The notes under the pieces are model-generated. The model saw only the letters and a list, made by a program, of their open reading frames with translations. It made no database searches and was not told where the DNA came from. This document shows positions 54,694 through 63,817 of a stretch of DNA of 64,000 nt, in pieces. Numbering within the stretch: position 1 is the first letter of the stretch; the number at the start of each line of letters is the position of its first letter. The translations under genes and the position numbers were made by a program. Source of the DNA: Clostridia bacterium (GTDB lineage Bacteria; Bacillota; Clostridia; Saccharofermentanales; Saccharofermentanaceae); NCBI GenBank assembly GCA_024403735.1, contig JAKSRG010000002.1:1-64000 (forward strand). The letters are read 5' to 3'.

Positions 54694-56445
54694 ATGCAAT
54701 TAGGGGTTGTTTCGAATATTGGTAATTTCGCACTTGATTATTCATTTGTGCGTGAATACGCTTCAACACAAGTGTTCAGAGACTTTTTTATGTTAGTTTC
54801 TGATGGTAGTCAGAATATTTATGTTGGTAAGGACTTTAAGCTTCTTCATCACTGTGTAACTCATCAGGGTGTTGATAAGGATAATGTCGTATCAACGATG
54901 TTACGTGATCTTCTTGGTGTATTGCTTGGAAGTAAGCGTCTTCGTGAAGTAAGTGTAGTTTCTAGTATTGATTATATTAGAGAGATTGATAAGATTGATG
55001 ACATTTGTCTCATTACTACAAGAAAGAGTATCTTATTTAAGCGTATGTTTAATCAGAAACTTAAGCTTAGTAAGCCTATCTTGTTGTTTAGTGATGATGG
55101 CTGCAATTTCTATAATGATAGTGATGATTGCTACGCTAATACTTCAGATGTAGTTATTAGTCCTCTTGCAGCTAAGAACTCATTCCTTGATTCTCATGTT
55201 TTCTGTAACGTAGGTGATACAGTTCAGACTGATAAGAAGAAGGATATCGTATTATCAGACAGAATTAGTAATGGTGCTGAAGGTATGATTTTCAGAACTA
55301 ATGATTCTCGTCTTGTTGCAAAGATTTATCACAGAGGAAATATCACACCTCTTAGATGGAGTAAGCTTTCTAAGATGGTAAGCATGGGTATTGATTCTGC
55401 TGAGATATGCTGGCCAAAGGACTTGTTGTTTTATAAAGGCGTTCCAGTTGGATATACTATGAGACTTGGTAAAGGATCAACATTGAGTAATATTCTTGAT
55501 GGTCCTGATGCTGTAATGAGTTCATTCCCAGAATGGAACCGTATTGATATTGTTGATACACTTATCTCTTTATTAGAGAAGTATCTTTATATGCATTTGC
55601 ATGACATTGTTGTTGGTGATATCCAGCTAAAAAATGCATTGCTTTATAATTCTAAGTCTGTTTATCTTATTGATATGGATAGTTCTCAGATTGATAATCT
55701 CCCTTGTCCTGTTGGTACAGAGGAGTTTACTCCACCAGAATTGTGGGGAAGAAACTTCGTTGATTTCTTGAGAACTTTATCACATGAAGATTATTGTATT
55801 GCTATGCTTGTTTTCTCTGTTTTGTTCTGTGGTTTGCATCCATATGCAAGAAGAAATGGTAAGGAAACTTTAAGAGAAGAGATTCTAGAGAAGACATTCC
55901 CATATAGACTAGATAATTCAAACGTAGATGAGATCCCTATCGGTGGTTATAACTTTATTTGGGAATACTTGCCAGAGAGCTTAAGAATTATGCTCTATGA
56001 TGTATTTGCTTTAGGTAAGCGTCATGAGGCAATTGAATGGTATGCTGCGGTAGTAGAGTATAAGGATATGCTTCTTAATAAGAAGTTTGAAGATTCTGAG
56101 AGCTATAAGGTTTTCCCTAAGATGGAATATAAGAAGCCTGTAGTCGAGCCAAAGCCTGACCAGTCAAAAGCTTATAAGCCAGGAGGAGTATCTTTCAAGG
56201 ATAGAGTAATTTATACAAATGATTCTAATCCTTTCGCAAAGGTTACTGATCCAGTTGTTGGTAATCCTTTTGCTGCAGCTGCTAATGGTGGTTCATCTCC
56301 ATTTACTGCTCCTTCAACTCCTACACCTAGACCTGCTTCACCATTTGTACCTAAGGGTGAAGGAACTAAACCAACAGATACACCATCAGACCAAAAGCCT
56401 GATGAACCTAAAAAGGGTGGTTTGTTTTCAAGGTTTAAGAAATAA
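54694..56445 (+). CDS. Eukaryotic-type Ser/Thr kinase of a TerY-P-like triad
   Basis: This is a 583-residue protein. Residues 1-185 are an N-terminal part I cannot assign. A protein kinase domain (about 188-470) follows, with loop NGAEGMIF (about 193-199), the ATP lysine at 210 (VAKIYH), catalytic loop GDIQLKN (Asp309, Asn314) and DMD in place of DFG (327-329). The HRD motif reads VVGD, i.e. His-Arg are replaced, as in the YegI-type kinases of E. coli. The remainder is Pro/Lys-rich and probably disordered, ending in a basic GGLFSRFKK. It is followed 46 bases on by the VWA gene, then PP2C. The order kinase-VWA-phosphatase is that of the TerY-P triad, thought to act in stress-responsive protein phosphorylation. 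Confidence 0.82.
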   Translation: MQLGVVSNIGNFALDYSFVREYASTQVFRDFFMLVSDGSQNIYVGKDFKLLHHCVTHQGVDKDNVVSTMLRDLLGVLLGSKRLREVSVVSSIDYIREIDKIDDICLITTRKSILFKRMFNQKLKLSKPILLFSDDGCNFYNDSDDCYANTSDVVISPLAAKNSFLDSHVFCNVGDTVQTDKKKDIVLSDRISNGAEGMIFRTNDSRLVAKIYHRGNITPLRWSKLSKMVSMGIDSAEICWPKDLLFYKGVPVGYTMRLGKGSTLSNILDGPDAVMSSFPEWNRIDIVDTLISLLEKYLYMHLHDIVVGDIQLKNALLYNSKSVYLIDMDSSQIDNLPCPVGTEEFTPPELWGRNFVDFLRTLSHEDYCIAMLVFSVLFCGLHPYARRNGKETLREEILEKTFPYRLDNSNVDEIPIGGYNFIWEYLPESLRIMLYDVFALGKRHEAIEWYAAVVEYKDMLLNKKFEDSESYKVFPKMEYKKPVVEPKPDQSKAYKPGGVSFKDRVIYTNDSNPFAKVTDPVVGNPFAAAANGGSSPFTAPSTPTPRPASPFVPKGEGTKPTDTPSDQKPDEPKKGGLFSRFKK

Positions 56446-56491
56446 GATTATTATGAATTCAATATATATGACATTTGAGGAGGAATAATAT

Positions 56492-57214
56492 ATGTCTGAA
56501 TTTTCAGCTTCTGATTTTGGTAATAGTACCAAGAGAAGACTTCCGATTTGCTTTTGCTTAGATACTTCAGGATCTATGCAGGGCGAACCAATTAAGCAGC
56601 TCAATATGGGTTTGCAGAATTTCTTGTCTTCAATCAAGGCAAATGACGATACTAGATCTGCTACAGATATTGCTATCATCACATTTGGTTCTTCCGTTGA
56701 TATCGTAATGCCTTTTGGTAAGATTGGTAAGGAGAATGGCCTTCCAACAATTCAGGCTTCTACTAGTCTTACTCCTATCGGAGAAGGTGTTTTGACAGCA
56801 CTCGAGCTTTTGAATGCTCGTAAAGAGGGTTATAGAAATCTTGGTATTAAGTATTATCAGCCATGGATTGTAGTTATTACAGACGGTGCTCCACAGGGTC
56901 CTAATGCGATGCCTAACTACAGAGCTGCTGTTGAAGCTTGTAATGAACTTGAGAAGAACGATAAGCTTGTTGTTTTCAATATCGGTGTTGGTAATGCCGT
57001 AGACTATGACTTACTTAAGTTGTTGTCAGTAAAAAGAAGCGAGCCTATTTCAGTTGCTTCAGCTGAGTTTGGAAAACTATTCGAATTTTTGGGTTCTTCA
57101 AGTTCATCTGTTGTATCATCTGGTATGGGTGATGATGCTCTCTATAATATTTCAACTGAACCAGAAGGTGAATCAGTTGATGTTGATGACTTCTTTAAAT
57201 TCCTTGAAGAGTAA
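56492..57214 (+). CDS. TerY-like von Willebrand factor A protein
   Basis: This 240-residue protein is a single VWA domain with a complete MIDAS site: CLDTSGSMQG near residue 23, the Thr in STSLTPIGEG, and VITDGAPQG. It matches the TerY/YegL group. It should bind a divalent ion and serve as an adaptor or substrate for the kinase and phosphatase next to it. The C-terminal 40 residues (SSSSSVVSSG..., then DVDDFFKFLEE) are acidic and Ser-rich, a plausible phosphorylation region. GGAGGA lies before the ATG. It is 12 bases upstream of the PP2C gene. Confidence 0.87.
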   Translation: MSEFSASDFGNSTKRRLPICFCLDTSGSMQGEPIKQLNMGLQNFLSSIKANDDTRSATDIAIITFGSSVDIVMPFGKIGKENGLPTIQASTSLTPIGEGVLTALELLNARKEGYRNLGIKYYQPWIVVITDGAPQGPNAMPNYRAAVEACNELEKNDKLVVFNIGVGNAVDYDLLKLLSVKRSEPISVASAEFGKLFEFLGSSSSSVVSSGMGDDALYNISTEPEGESVDVDDFFKFLEE

Positions 57215-57226
57215 AGGGGTTTAATT

Positions 57227-58366
57227 ATGTCAAACGCAAAGGTTGCAGCAGTTACTTTGATGGGACAAAAGCACAAGAATCGTGAGGTTCCTTGTGAAGA
57301 TTATTCCATTGCTACAGAGGGTAATGGCGTAAGTGTAGTTGTTGTTTCTGATGGTGCTGGTGGTAAAGAATATACACATGCTAGATTTGGTTCAAAAGCT
57401 ACATGTGAAATGATTTCAGAGCTTCTTATTAATCATTTTGATGCTATTTACAATGAGAATAGAGAAGCTGCTATTAAGAGTTTATTGATTACTGCCGTAT
57501 ATTCAAAGATGGCAGATATCATTGAAGAAATGGGTCTTGATTCTCTTGAGAGATTATCATGTACTATGCTTTTCTGTGCTGTGAAGGATAGAAGAGTTAT
57601 TTGTGGTCATATTGGTGATGGTTTGATTGTTAGAGTATCTTCTTCAGGCGTTTCACCTATAACAATGCCACAGAATGGTCAGAATGCGTCATCAACATAT
57701 TTCATAACAGCTAATCATGCTGCTGATTATATGAGACTCATTAAGACTACAGTAGATGATATTCATGGTATTGCACTCATGACTGATGGTGTTCAGGACA
57801 TGGTTTACGATGAGAATAGTGGACTTGTTAAACCAGTAATTGCAAAGATGGTTGACACTCTTAAGGGTACTAGAGAAGAGTGTGAAAATCAGATTACTTC
57901 AATTCTTGATAAGTTTGTTGTTGGCGCAAGTAATATGAGTGATGATGCTTCATTCGGTATTATCTTATTTGATGATACAACTTCACCAAATACAGGTAGT
58001 CTTCCAACAGCAAAGGAAGCGTTCCCAAGAAATTATGAAGATTCTTTTAAGAATTTGCAAAATGAGTTATTACCTAAAGTAAAACATGCAAAAAATGTTA
58101 TAATGAATGCGAGCACAAAAAAACTTGATAATGAGGCAGATGATCAAGTTTCTGACGAGGGCAATGGTCAGGTGCAGGGTAATATTGAATCAAATGATTC
58201 AGCTACGTCTGAGACAAAGGGTGTTGAAAATAACAAGTCAAAGGATGCTAGCAAAAATAGTGAGGCAAAAGGAAAGCTTGGTAGTGGCTTCTTATTGGGT
58301 GTTTTGGTTGGCGCTGTATGCGCTGCTGCTATCATGTCAATTGTTTTCTGGTTAATACCTCATTAA
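57227..58366 (+). CDS. PP2C-type protein phosphatase with C-terminal membrane anchor
   Basis: This 379-residue metal-dependent phosphatase has the PP2C motifs SDGAGG near residue 44, GHIGDG, LMTDGVQDM and DDASFGIILF, which supply the metal-binding aspartates. The domain ends near 250. A linker rich in Asn, Glu and Ser (about 290-345) leads to a single C-terminal membrane helix (about 347-377: FLLGVLVGAVCAAAIM...). That anchor is not part of the standard YegK-type protein. It would fix the phosphatase on the inner face of the membrane and so localise the whole triad. It is 13 bases from the following coiled-coil gene. Confidence 0.88.
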   Translation: MSNAKVAAVTLMGQKHKNREVPCEDYSIATEGNGVSVVVVSDGAGGKEYTHARFGSKATCEMISELLINHFDAIYNENREAAIKSLLITAVYSKMADIIEEMGLDSLERLSCTMLFCAVKDRRVICGHIGDGLIVRVSSSGVSPITMPQNGQNASSTYFITANHAADYMRLIKTTVDDIHGIALMTDGVQDMVYDENSGLVKPVIAKMVDTLKGTREECENQITSILDKFVVGASNMSDDASFGIILFDDTTSPNTGSLPTAKEAFPRNYEDSFKNLQNELLPKVKHAKNVIMNASTKKLDNEADDQVSDEGNGQVQGNIESNDSATSETKGVENNKSKDASKNSEAKGKLGSGFLLGVLVGAVCAAAIMSIVFWLIPH

Positions 58367-58379
58367 TGGAGGGTAAATA

Positions 58380-59180
58380 ATGTCAGAGGTTAAGAGGAAA
58401 TATACAATTCTTCCAGGAGTAGCAACTCCTGATATTAGTGAAATACTTGCAGCTTCTTCAGATTATTCTGATCCAGGAGATTTGTCTGTAAGTGCTACAA
58501 AAACTAGTACTACTGTAGAAACAGGAGTAAAGACAGTTGTTCCACAGTCAGCTGAACTTCAGGAATTGCAGCAGCTTGGTAAGCAGGTTTCTGAAGATGA
58601 AGAGCGTGCAATGCAAGAGAGCCAGAAGAAGATGGATGCTATTAAGAATTTCGCTGTCATGGCACCACAGTCTCTTGATTCATTGAAGGAAGCAGCTGCT
58701 CAGCAAGATATTGATGCTGAGAGAAGAGAGCAGATTGAGAATGAGATGAAGCAGCGAGAAGAAGCTGCTCAGAAGCAGAAAGAACTCGAAGAGGCTCGTA
58801 AGGAAAGAAGAGCTCAGCAGAAGAAAGCTCTTGATGATATGCTTGCTAGTAAAGCAGATGAGGTTAGCGATACAGCTACTAAGGTAGAAGATGGCATTGC
58901 TGAAGTAATCCCTGAGATTGAGGCTATTCCAGAAGTTAAGCCAGTTCCTGTAGTTGATGAGATTCCAGAGGTTAAGCCAGTTCCAGCAATTGAGGGAATT
59001 CCTGAAGTTGATCCGGTTGTTGCTACACCAGTAGTTGAGCCCGAGGTTAAGAAAGAAGAACCTATGGAACCAGTTGCTGAACCTGAGACAGTTTCACTTC
59101 TTGATGATAGTGATGATGCAAGCAGAGTACTATCTGATGAAGAAACAGCTGATTCATTTAGTGATTTCTTTGATGATTAA
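58380..59180 (+). CDS. Unrecognised coiled-coil, acidic-tailed protein of the triad operon
   Basis: I do not recognise this 266-residue protein. It has no signal peptide or membrane helix. Visible parts are: a Ser/Thr-rich N-terminus (about 1-50); a charged, Glu/Gln/Lys-rich helical region with heptad-like spacing (about 55-160, e.g. AAQQDIDAERREQIENEM); a repeated Pro/Glu/Val tract with the unit IPEVKPVP (about 180-230); and an acidic Ser/Asp tail ending SFSDFFDD. The repeats and Ser-rich ends fit an unfolded, phosphorylatable scaffold or substrate. It starts 13 bases after PP2C with GGAGG upstream and ends the operon at a strong terminator, so it is very likely part of the same system. Confidence 0.75.
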   Translation: MSEVKRKYTILPGVATPDISEILAASSDYSDPGDLSVSATKTSTTVETGVKTVVPQSAELQELQQLGKQVSEDEERAMQESQKKMDAIKNFAVMAPQSLDSLKEAAAQQDIDAERREQIENEMKQREEAAQKQKELEEARKERRAQQKKALDDMLASKADEVSDTATKVEDGIAEVIPEIEAIPEVKPVPVVDEIPEVKPVPAIEGIPEVDPVVATPVVEPEVKKEEPMEPVAEPETVSLLDDSDDASRVLSDEETADSFSDFFDD

Positions 59181-59202
59181 TTCAAATATTTAGTGCAAAC
59201 TA

Positions 59203-59232
59203 AAAGCCACGAATTATGTAATTCGTGGCTTT
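59203..59232. terminator. Terminator ending the triad operon
   Basis: AAAGCCACGAATT (59203-59215) and its exact complement (59220-59232) form a 13-bp stem with a 4-base loop, followed by ATTTATG on the plus side and TAGTTTGC on the minus side. It is shared with the opposing transferase gene. Confidence 0.85.
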
Positions 59233-59266
59233 ATTTATGCGTGAATATTTATCAATCAGTTGATTA

Positions 59267-60238
59267 TTATATTTGCTTGAGAACAACCATCACAATCAAG
59301 TAAATAACATCAATTACTAAAGCTGCTGAACATATAGTGAAATATGTCTTCTTAATTGAGAAACCCTTAGTAATCTTTAAGAAGTCGTGAGTTGGTGTTC
59401 TGAAATTCTTAAGGATAATAATCTTCTTATGTGTAAGACGACCAATTGTAATCTTAAGAATACTGATACCGCCATCGAGTAAGAATGGAAGACCAACGAT
59501 AAGATAAGCAAATGGGATTTTTAAATACATAGCATAGAAAGCAATGAAGAATCCAATTCCTCTAGAACCTGCATCTCCCATGAGCATTTTACTTGGATGG
59601 AAATTAAAGATGAGGTAAGGAATGAGAACTGCAATCATTAACATACCAATCATGAAACCATTGAAATCAAGTGTTCCACGAATAAGTGCTGCGAGCATAA
59701 GTGTAACTACTGTTAGGATTGTTAGTGTTCCGCAAAGTCCATCAACACCATCTGTAGCATTTGTAGCATTGATAGTAACGATGAATAGAACAATAGCTAA
59801 TACGATGTAAAGGATAGTAGGAACGTGATATGTACTACCAAAAGGTGTAACAACATCAACTGAATAGAAAATTGCTGTTATGATTGAAGCGAAAATAGCT
59901 ACTCCAAAATCCAAACCACCCTTAATATATTCGCCCCAAGGATTGATTGATCTATCGTCAAGGAATCCAAAGATGCAGGAAGCAAACATCAATGCGAGCA
60001 TAAAGAAGAGTGTGAAACTCTGATAGCAAAAGCTGAAAGCGGAAACAACGAATACAAATATGAAGTATATTCCAACACCAGTGAACTTACCTTTGTTAAC
60101 TTCGCTACCTTCAACGAATACCTTGCCTCTATCTCTACCTAAAAGCTTCATTGAGAATGGTTTGAACAATAGTAAAAGTAACGTTGCGATTAATGCAAAA
60201 GGTATTCCTGATATAGCACGAATAATTTGGTCTAGCAT
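59267..60238 (-). CDS. MraY/WecA-family phospho-sugar transferase
   Basis: This 323-residue membrane protein has about ten helices and belongs to the UDP-sugar:polyprenyl-phosphate sugar-1-phosphate transferase superfamily. The catalytic aspartates lie in FGFLDDR and NATDGVDGL, with NFHPSKMLMGDAGS as the third motif, all as in MraY. The last cytoplasmic loop, however, reads RTPTHDFLKI instead of the PLHHHFE of true MraY. It may act on another sugar (as WecA/TagO do) or be a MraY paralogue. The location, alone beside argS and away from a dcw cluster, favours the second role. An AAAGGAG site precedes the ATG at 60238. Confidence 0.8.
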   Translation of the reverse strand: MLDQIIRAISGIPFALIATLLLLLFKPFSMKLLGRDRGKVFVEGSEVNKGKFTGVGIYFIFVFVVSAFSFCYQSFTLFFMLALMFASCIFGFLDDRSINPWGEYIKGGLDFGVAIFASIITAIFYSVDVVTPFGSTYHVPTILYIVLAIVLFIVTINATNATDGVDGLCGTLTILTVVTLMLAALIRGTLDFNGFMIGMLMIAVLIPYLIFNFHPSKMLMGDAGSRGIGFFIAFYAMYLKIPFAYLIVGLPFLLDGGISILKITIGRLTHKKIIILKNFRTPTHDFLKITKGFSIKKTYFTICSAALVIDVIYLIVMVVLKQI

Positions 60239-60365
60239 ATTTTATACAAAAACTCCTTTGTTTCAGTCAACTTTTATATTATACTCTAAGACTTTTATAA
60301 TAATGAAACTTTTGGTAAGATAATTGAATAAAATAAACGCCTATTTGGAAGGAAAAATTATTAAT

Positions 60366-62099
60366 ATGGACTATAAATTTGAAATAGCTAAATCAATTTC
60401 TTCAGTTACTGAATTGGAAATAGATAAGGTTTTGCAGTTGATTGAGATCCCACCTCAGGTTGAGATGGGAGATTATGCTTTCCCATGCTTTAGCCTTGCT
60501 AAAACAATGCGTAAAGCTCCACAGATGATTGCTACTGATCTCGTTTCTAATGATGCGCTTAAGCTTGATTTTTTGTCAGAAGTTAAGAATGTTGGACCAT
60601 ACATCAATTTCTTCATTGATCGTGGTGTATATGCTCATTCAGTAGTTTCTGAGATTAATGAAAAGAAGGACGATTATGGTTCTGCTACATTAGGTGAGAA
60701 TAAGACTGTTGTTGTTGAGTTCTCATCTCCTAATATTGCTAAGCCATTCCATGTTGGTCACGCATTTACAACTATTCTTGGTAATTCTCTTTCAAAAATT
60801 TATACAAAACTCGGTTATGATGTTGTTAAGATGAATCACCTCGGTGACTATGGTACACAGTTTGGTAAGCTCATCACAGCTTATAGACTTTGGGGTGATG
60901 AAGAAGCTTTGAACAAGGCTCCAATTGATGAGCTCTTGAGAATTTATGTTAAGTTCCATGAGGAAGAGAAGAATAATCCTGATTTGACAACAGATGCTCG
61001 TGCTAACTTTAAGAAGCTCGAAGATGGTTGTCCTGAGGAAGTTGCACTTTGGCAGAAGTTCCGTGATATGTCACTCGTTGTTTTCGAGCAGTTATATAAG
61101 AGAATGGGTGTTACATTTGATAACTATAATGGTGAGTCTTTCTATAGTTCACGAATTCCTGCTGTAGTTGATATGCTCCGAGAAAAGAACCTTCTTGAAG
61201 AGTCTGAGGGCGCTCAGGTTGTTAAGCTTGATGAGTATAAGTGTCCACCATGTATCATCTTGAAGAGTGATGGAACAACTATTTATGCTTCACGTGACCT
61301 TGCATCAGCTATCTATCGTCATGAGACATATAATTTTGATAAGAATATTTACGTTGTAGGTATCCCACAGGCACTTCACTTTAAGCAGGTGTTCTCAGTT
61401 CTTAAGAAAGCTGGTTACGAGTGGGCTGACAACTGCGAGCACGTAGGTTTTGGTCTTGTTAAGTTCAAGAATATGAAGTTCTCTACACGTGACGGTAATA
61501 TTGTTCTTCTTGAGGACCTCCTTAATGAATCAATTGCAAAGGTTAAGGAAGTTATTACTGAGAACGCGAAAACACGCGGCGCTTCAATGACTGAAGAAGA
61601 GATTGATGAGATTGCTACTAAGGTTGGTATTGGTGCAGTTATCTATACATATGTTAAGTCTGGTCGTGAGCGTGATATCGTATTCTCATGGGAAGATATG
61701 CTCGACTTTGAAGGTGATACAGCTCCATATCTTATCTATACATATGCACGTACAAGATCTATTTTGCGTAAGGCATTAGAGCAGGGTATTACTCCAGCAG
61801 AAGCAGGTTCAGATAGCCTTAAGCTTTTGACATCTGATGAGGAGTATGCACTTGTTAGAAGTCTTAGCGATTTCCCTGATAGTGTTGTTAAGGCAGCTCA
61901 GAGCAATGAGCCATTTATGATTTCACGTCAGATTGCTGTATGTGCTAGAAATTTCAATCGTTTCTATAATAATTCAAGCATCCTCGGTGCTGATTCAGAT
62001 GAACTTAAGAAGGCAAGACTTGCTCTTTGTGAGTCACTTTGCAATACATTGAAGTCTGGTCTTAATCTTCTTGGTATTAATGAAGTTGAGAGAATGTAA
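60366..62099 (+). CDS. argS: Arginyl-tRNA synthetase
   Basis: This 577-residue class I synthetase has an HIGH-type motif as PFHVGH in SPNIAKPFHVGHAF and a KMSK-type motif as KFSTRDGN. The N-terminal Add-1 domain (about 1-100) and the anticodon-binding DALR domain (about 460-577, with CARNFNRFYNNSSI) are present. It charges tRNA-Arg, such as the one at 43580. The ATG at 60366 gives the proper N-terminus (MDYKFEIAKSIS). GGAAGG is 13 bases upstream, a slightly long spacing; the longer in-frame start at 60324 has no site. The M3 peptidase gene follows 14 bases on. Confidence 0.95.
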   Translation: MDYKFEIAKSISSVTELEIDKVLQLIEIPPQVEMGDYAFPCFSLAKTMRKAPQMIATDLVSNDALKLDFLSEVKNVGPYINFFIDRGVYAHSVVSEINEKKDDYGSATLGENKTVVVEFSSPNIAKPFHVGHAFTTILGNSLSKIYTKLGYDVVKMNHLGDYGTQFGKLITAYRLWGDEEALNKAPIDELLRIYVKFHEEEKNNPDLTTDARANFKKLEDGCPEEVALWQKFRDMSLVVFEQLYKRMGVTFDNYNGESFYSSRIPAVVDMLREKNLLEESEGAQVVKLDEYKCPPCIILKSDGTTIYASRDLASAIYRHETYNFDKNIYVVGIPQALHFKQVFSVLKKAGYEWADNCEHVGFGLVKFKNMKFSTRDGNIVLLEDLLNESIAKVKEVITENAKTRGASMTEEEIDEIATKVGIGAVIYTYVKSGRERDIVFSWEDMLDFEGDTAPYLIYTYARTRSILRKALEQGITPAEAGSDSLKLLTSDEEYALVRSLSDFPDSVVKAAQSNEPFMISRQIAVCARNFNRFYNNSSILGADSDELKKARLALCESLCNTLKSGLNLLGINEVERM

Positions 62100-62113
62100 G
62101 TAGAAGGTGTTAT

Positions 62114-63817
62114 ATGTCTGTTGAAACCAAAGGCATGCTAGATTTTGCTAGCTTAAAGTATGAACGTCCGGATGTTGAGCATTTTAAAGAAGTTGTTCAA
62201 TCAACTAGACTTAAGCTTATGAGTGCTAGAGATCCTGAAGTGGCTATTGCCGCACTTATTGAGTACGAGAAGGAATTATCTAAGTTTGATACTCAGGTTT
62301 GCCTTTGTAACATTCTTCATGATCTTGATACTTCAAATCAGTTTTATACAGATGAAGTAGCGTTTTGTGATGAAGCTAGTGCTAATGTTAGCGAGCTTTG
62401 TTCTGCTGTGTCTTCTGTTCTTTTGAGCTCTCCTTGTGCAGATGCTATAAGAGAGAAATATGGCGATATGATTTTCCTTAAGGCTAAGAATCTTAAGGAG
62501 ACTGTATCTAAAGAAGTAATTGATGATCTTGTAGAAGAAGCTAATCTTGAGACAGAATATGCTCAGATACAGTCAGAAGCATCTATTAGTTTTAATGGTA
62601 AGATGCTTAATCTTAGTATGCTTGAACCATTCTTAGAATCAACTGATCGTGATACTAGAATTAAGGCTCACAAGGCTTTAGATGATTACTATACATCTAA
62701 GGTTGAGATCTTTGATGAGATTTACGATAAGATGGTTAAAGTTCGTACAAGAATAGCTCAGAAACTCGGCTATGAGAGTTTTACTGAATTAGGATATAAG
62801 CGAATGGAACGTTATGACTACAATCGTGATGATGTTCAGAAATTCAGAGACGCAGTTGTAAAGTATATTGTTCCAATTACAGTTCAGATTCGTAAACTTC
62901 AGAAGGAAAGACTAGGTGTTGATAAGCTGATGTTTTATGATTTGCCATGCATCTTTAAGAATGGTAATCCTGTTCCAACTATCAAGATGAAGGATTATCA
63001 GAAGGTAGCTGGTGATGTTTTCACAGACGTATTGGGTGCTGAACCAAGTTTCTATGATGTATTGTCAGAACATGGATTTACAGATTTGATTTCACGTAAA
63101 AATAAATCTACTGGCGGATACTGCATGTATCTTGAGGACTATGCAATTCCATTTATCTTCATGAATGCTAATGGTACTGCTGATGATGTATCAACAATTG
63201 TTCATGAAGGTGGACATGCGTATGCAGCTATTAAGAGTGCTGAAGTATCACCATTTGTTGAGTGCTTGTCTCCAACACTTGAGACATGTGAGATTCATTC
63301 TACTGCAATGGAGTATCTAACATATCCATATATGGAGAATTACTTTGGTGAATATGCGGCTTCATATCGTGAATTGCATATGACATTAGCATTGTTATTC
63401 TTGCCTTATGGATGTATGGTCGACGAGTATCAGCATATTGTTTATGATAATCCAGATTACACACCTGCTGAAAGACACAAGGTTTGGCATGATCTCGAGG
63501 AGAAGTATCAGCCTTTCATTAAATATGATGATCATCCTTTCCATGCCATGGGTGGTGCTTGGATGAAGAAGGATCACATATTTACAACACCTTTTTATTA
63601 TATTGATTATTGCCTTGCTCAGATTTGTGCTTTGGAACTTTGGGATGAGGCTGAGAATGACTATAAGGGTGCGCTTATTAAGTACAATCACTTGTGTGAA
63701 TGTGGTGGTAATGCGACATTCTTGAAAATATTGGAGGAAGTAGGTTTGACATCTCCATTCAATACAGATGTTATTAAGCGCTTAGCTTATAAAACCTGCA
63801 GTTTTCTTGAATTATGA
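62114..63817 (+). CDS. M3-family oligoendopeptidase (PepF-like)
   Basis: This 567-residue zinc metallopeptidase of the M3 (thimet/PepF) group has its zinc site HEGGH at about residue 364 (TIVHEGGHAYAA) and the third ligand Glu in the downstream ETCEIHSTAMEYL segment. It probably trims short peptides in the cytoplasm. No signal peptide is seen. AGAAGG precedes the ATG. It is 14 bases after argS and overlaps the next gene by four bases (ATGA), so argS, this gene and the rsmF-like gene form one operon. Confidence 0.9.
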   Translation: MSVETKGMLDFASLKYERPDVEHFKEVVQSTRLKLMSARDPEVAIAALIEYEKELSKFDTQVCLCNILHDLDTSNQFYTDEVAFCDEASANVSELCSAVSSVLLSSPCADAIREKYGDMIFLKAKNLKETVSKEVIDDLVEEANLETEYAQIQSEASISFNGKMLNLSMLEPFLESTDRDTRIKAHKALDDYYTSKVEIFDEIYDKMVKVRTRIAQKLGYESFTELGYKRMERYDYNRDDVQKFRDAVVKYIVPITVQIRKLQKERLGVDKLMFYDLPCIFKNGNPVPTIKMKDYQKVAGDVFTDVLGAEPSFYDVLSEHGFTDLISRKNKSTGGYCMYLEDYAIPFIFMNANGTADDVSTIVHEGGHAYAAIKSAEVSPFVECLSPTLETCEIHSTAMEYLTYPYMENYFGEYAASYRELHMTLALLFLPYGCMVDEYQHIVYDNPDYTPAERHKVWHDLEEKYQPFIKYDDHPFHAMGGAWMKKDHIFTTPFYYIDYCLAQICALELWDEAENDYKGALIKYNHLCECGGNATFLKILEEVGLTSPFNTDVIKRLAYKTCSFLEL

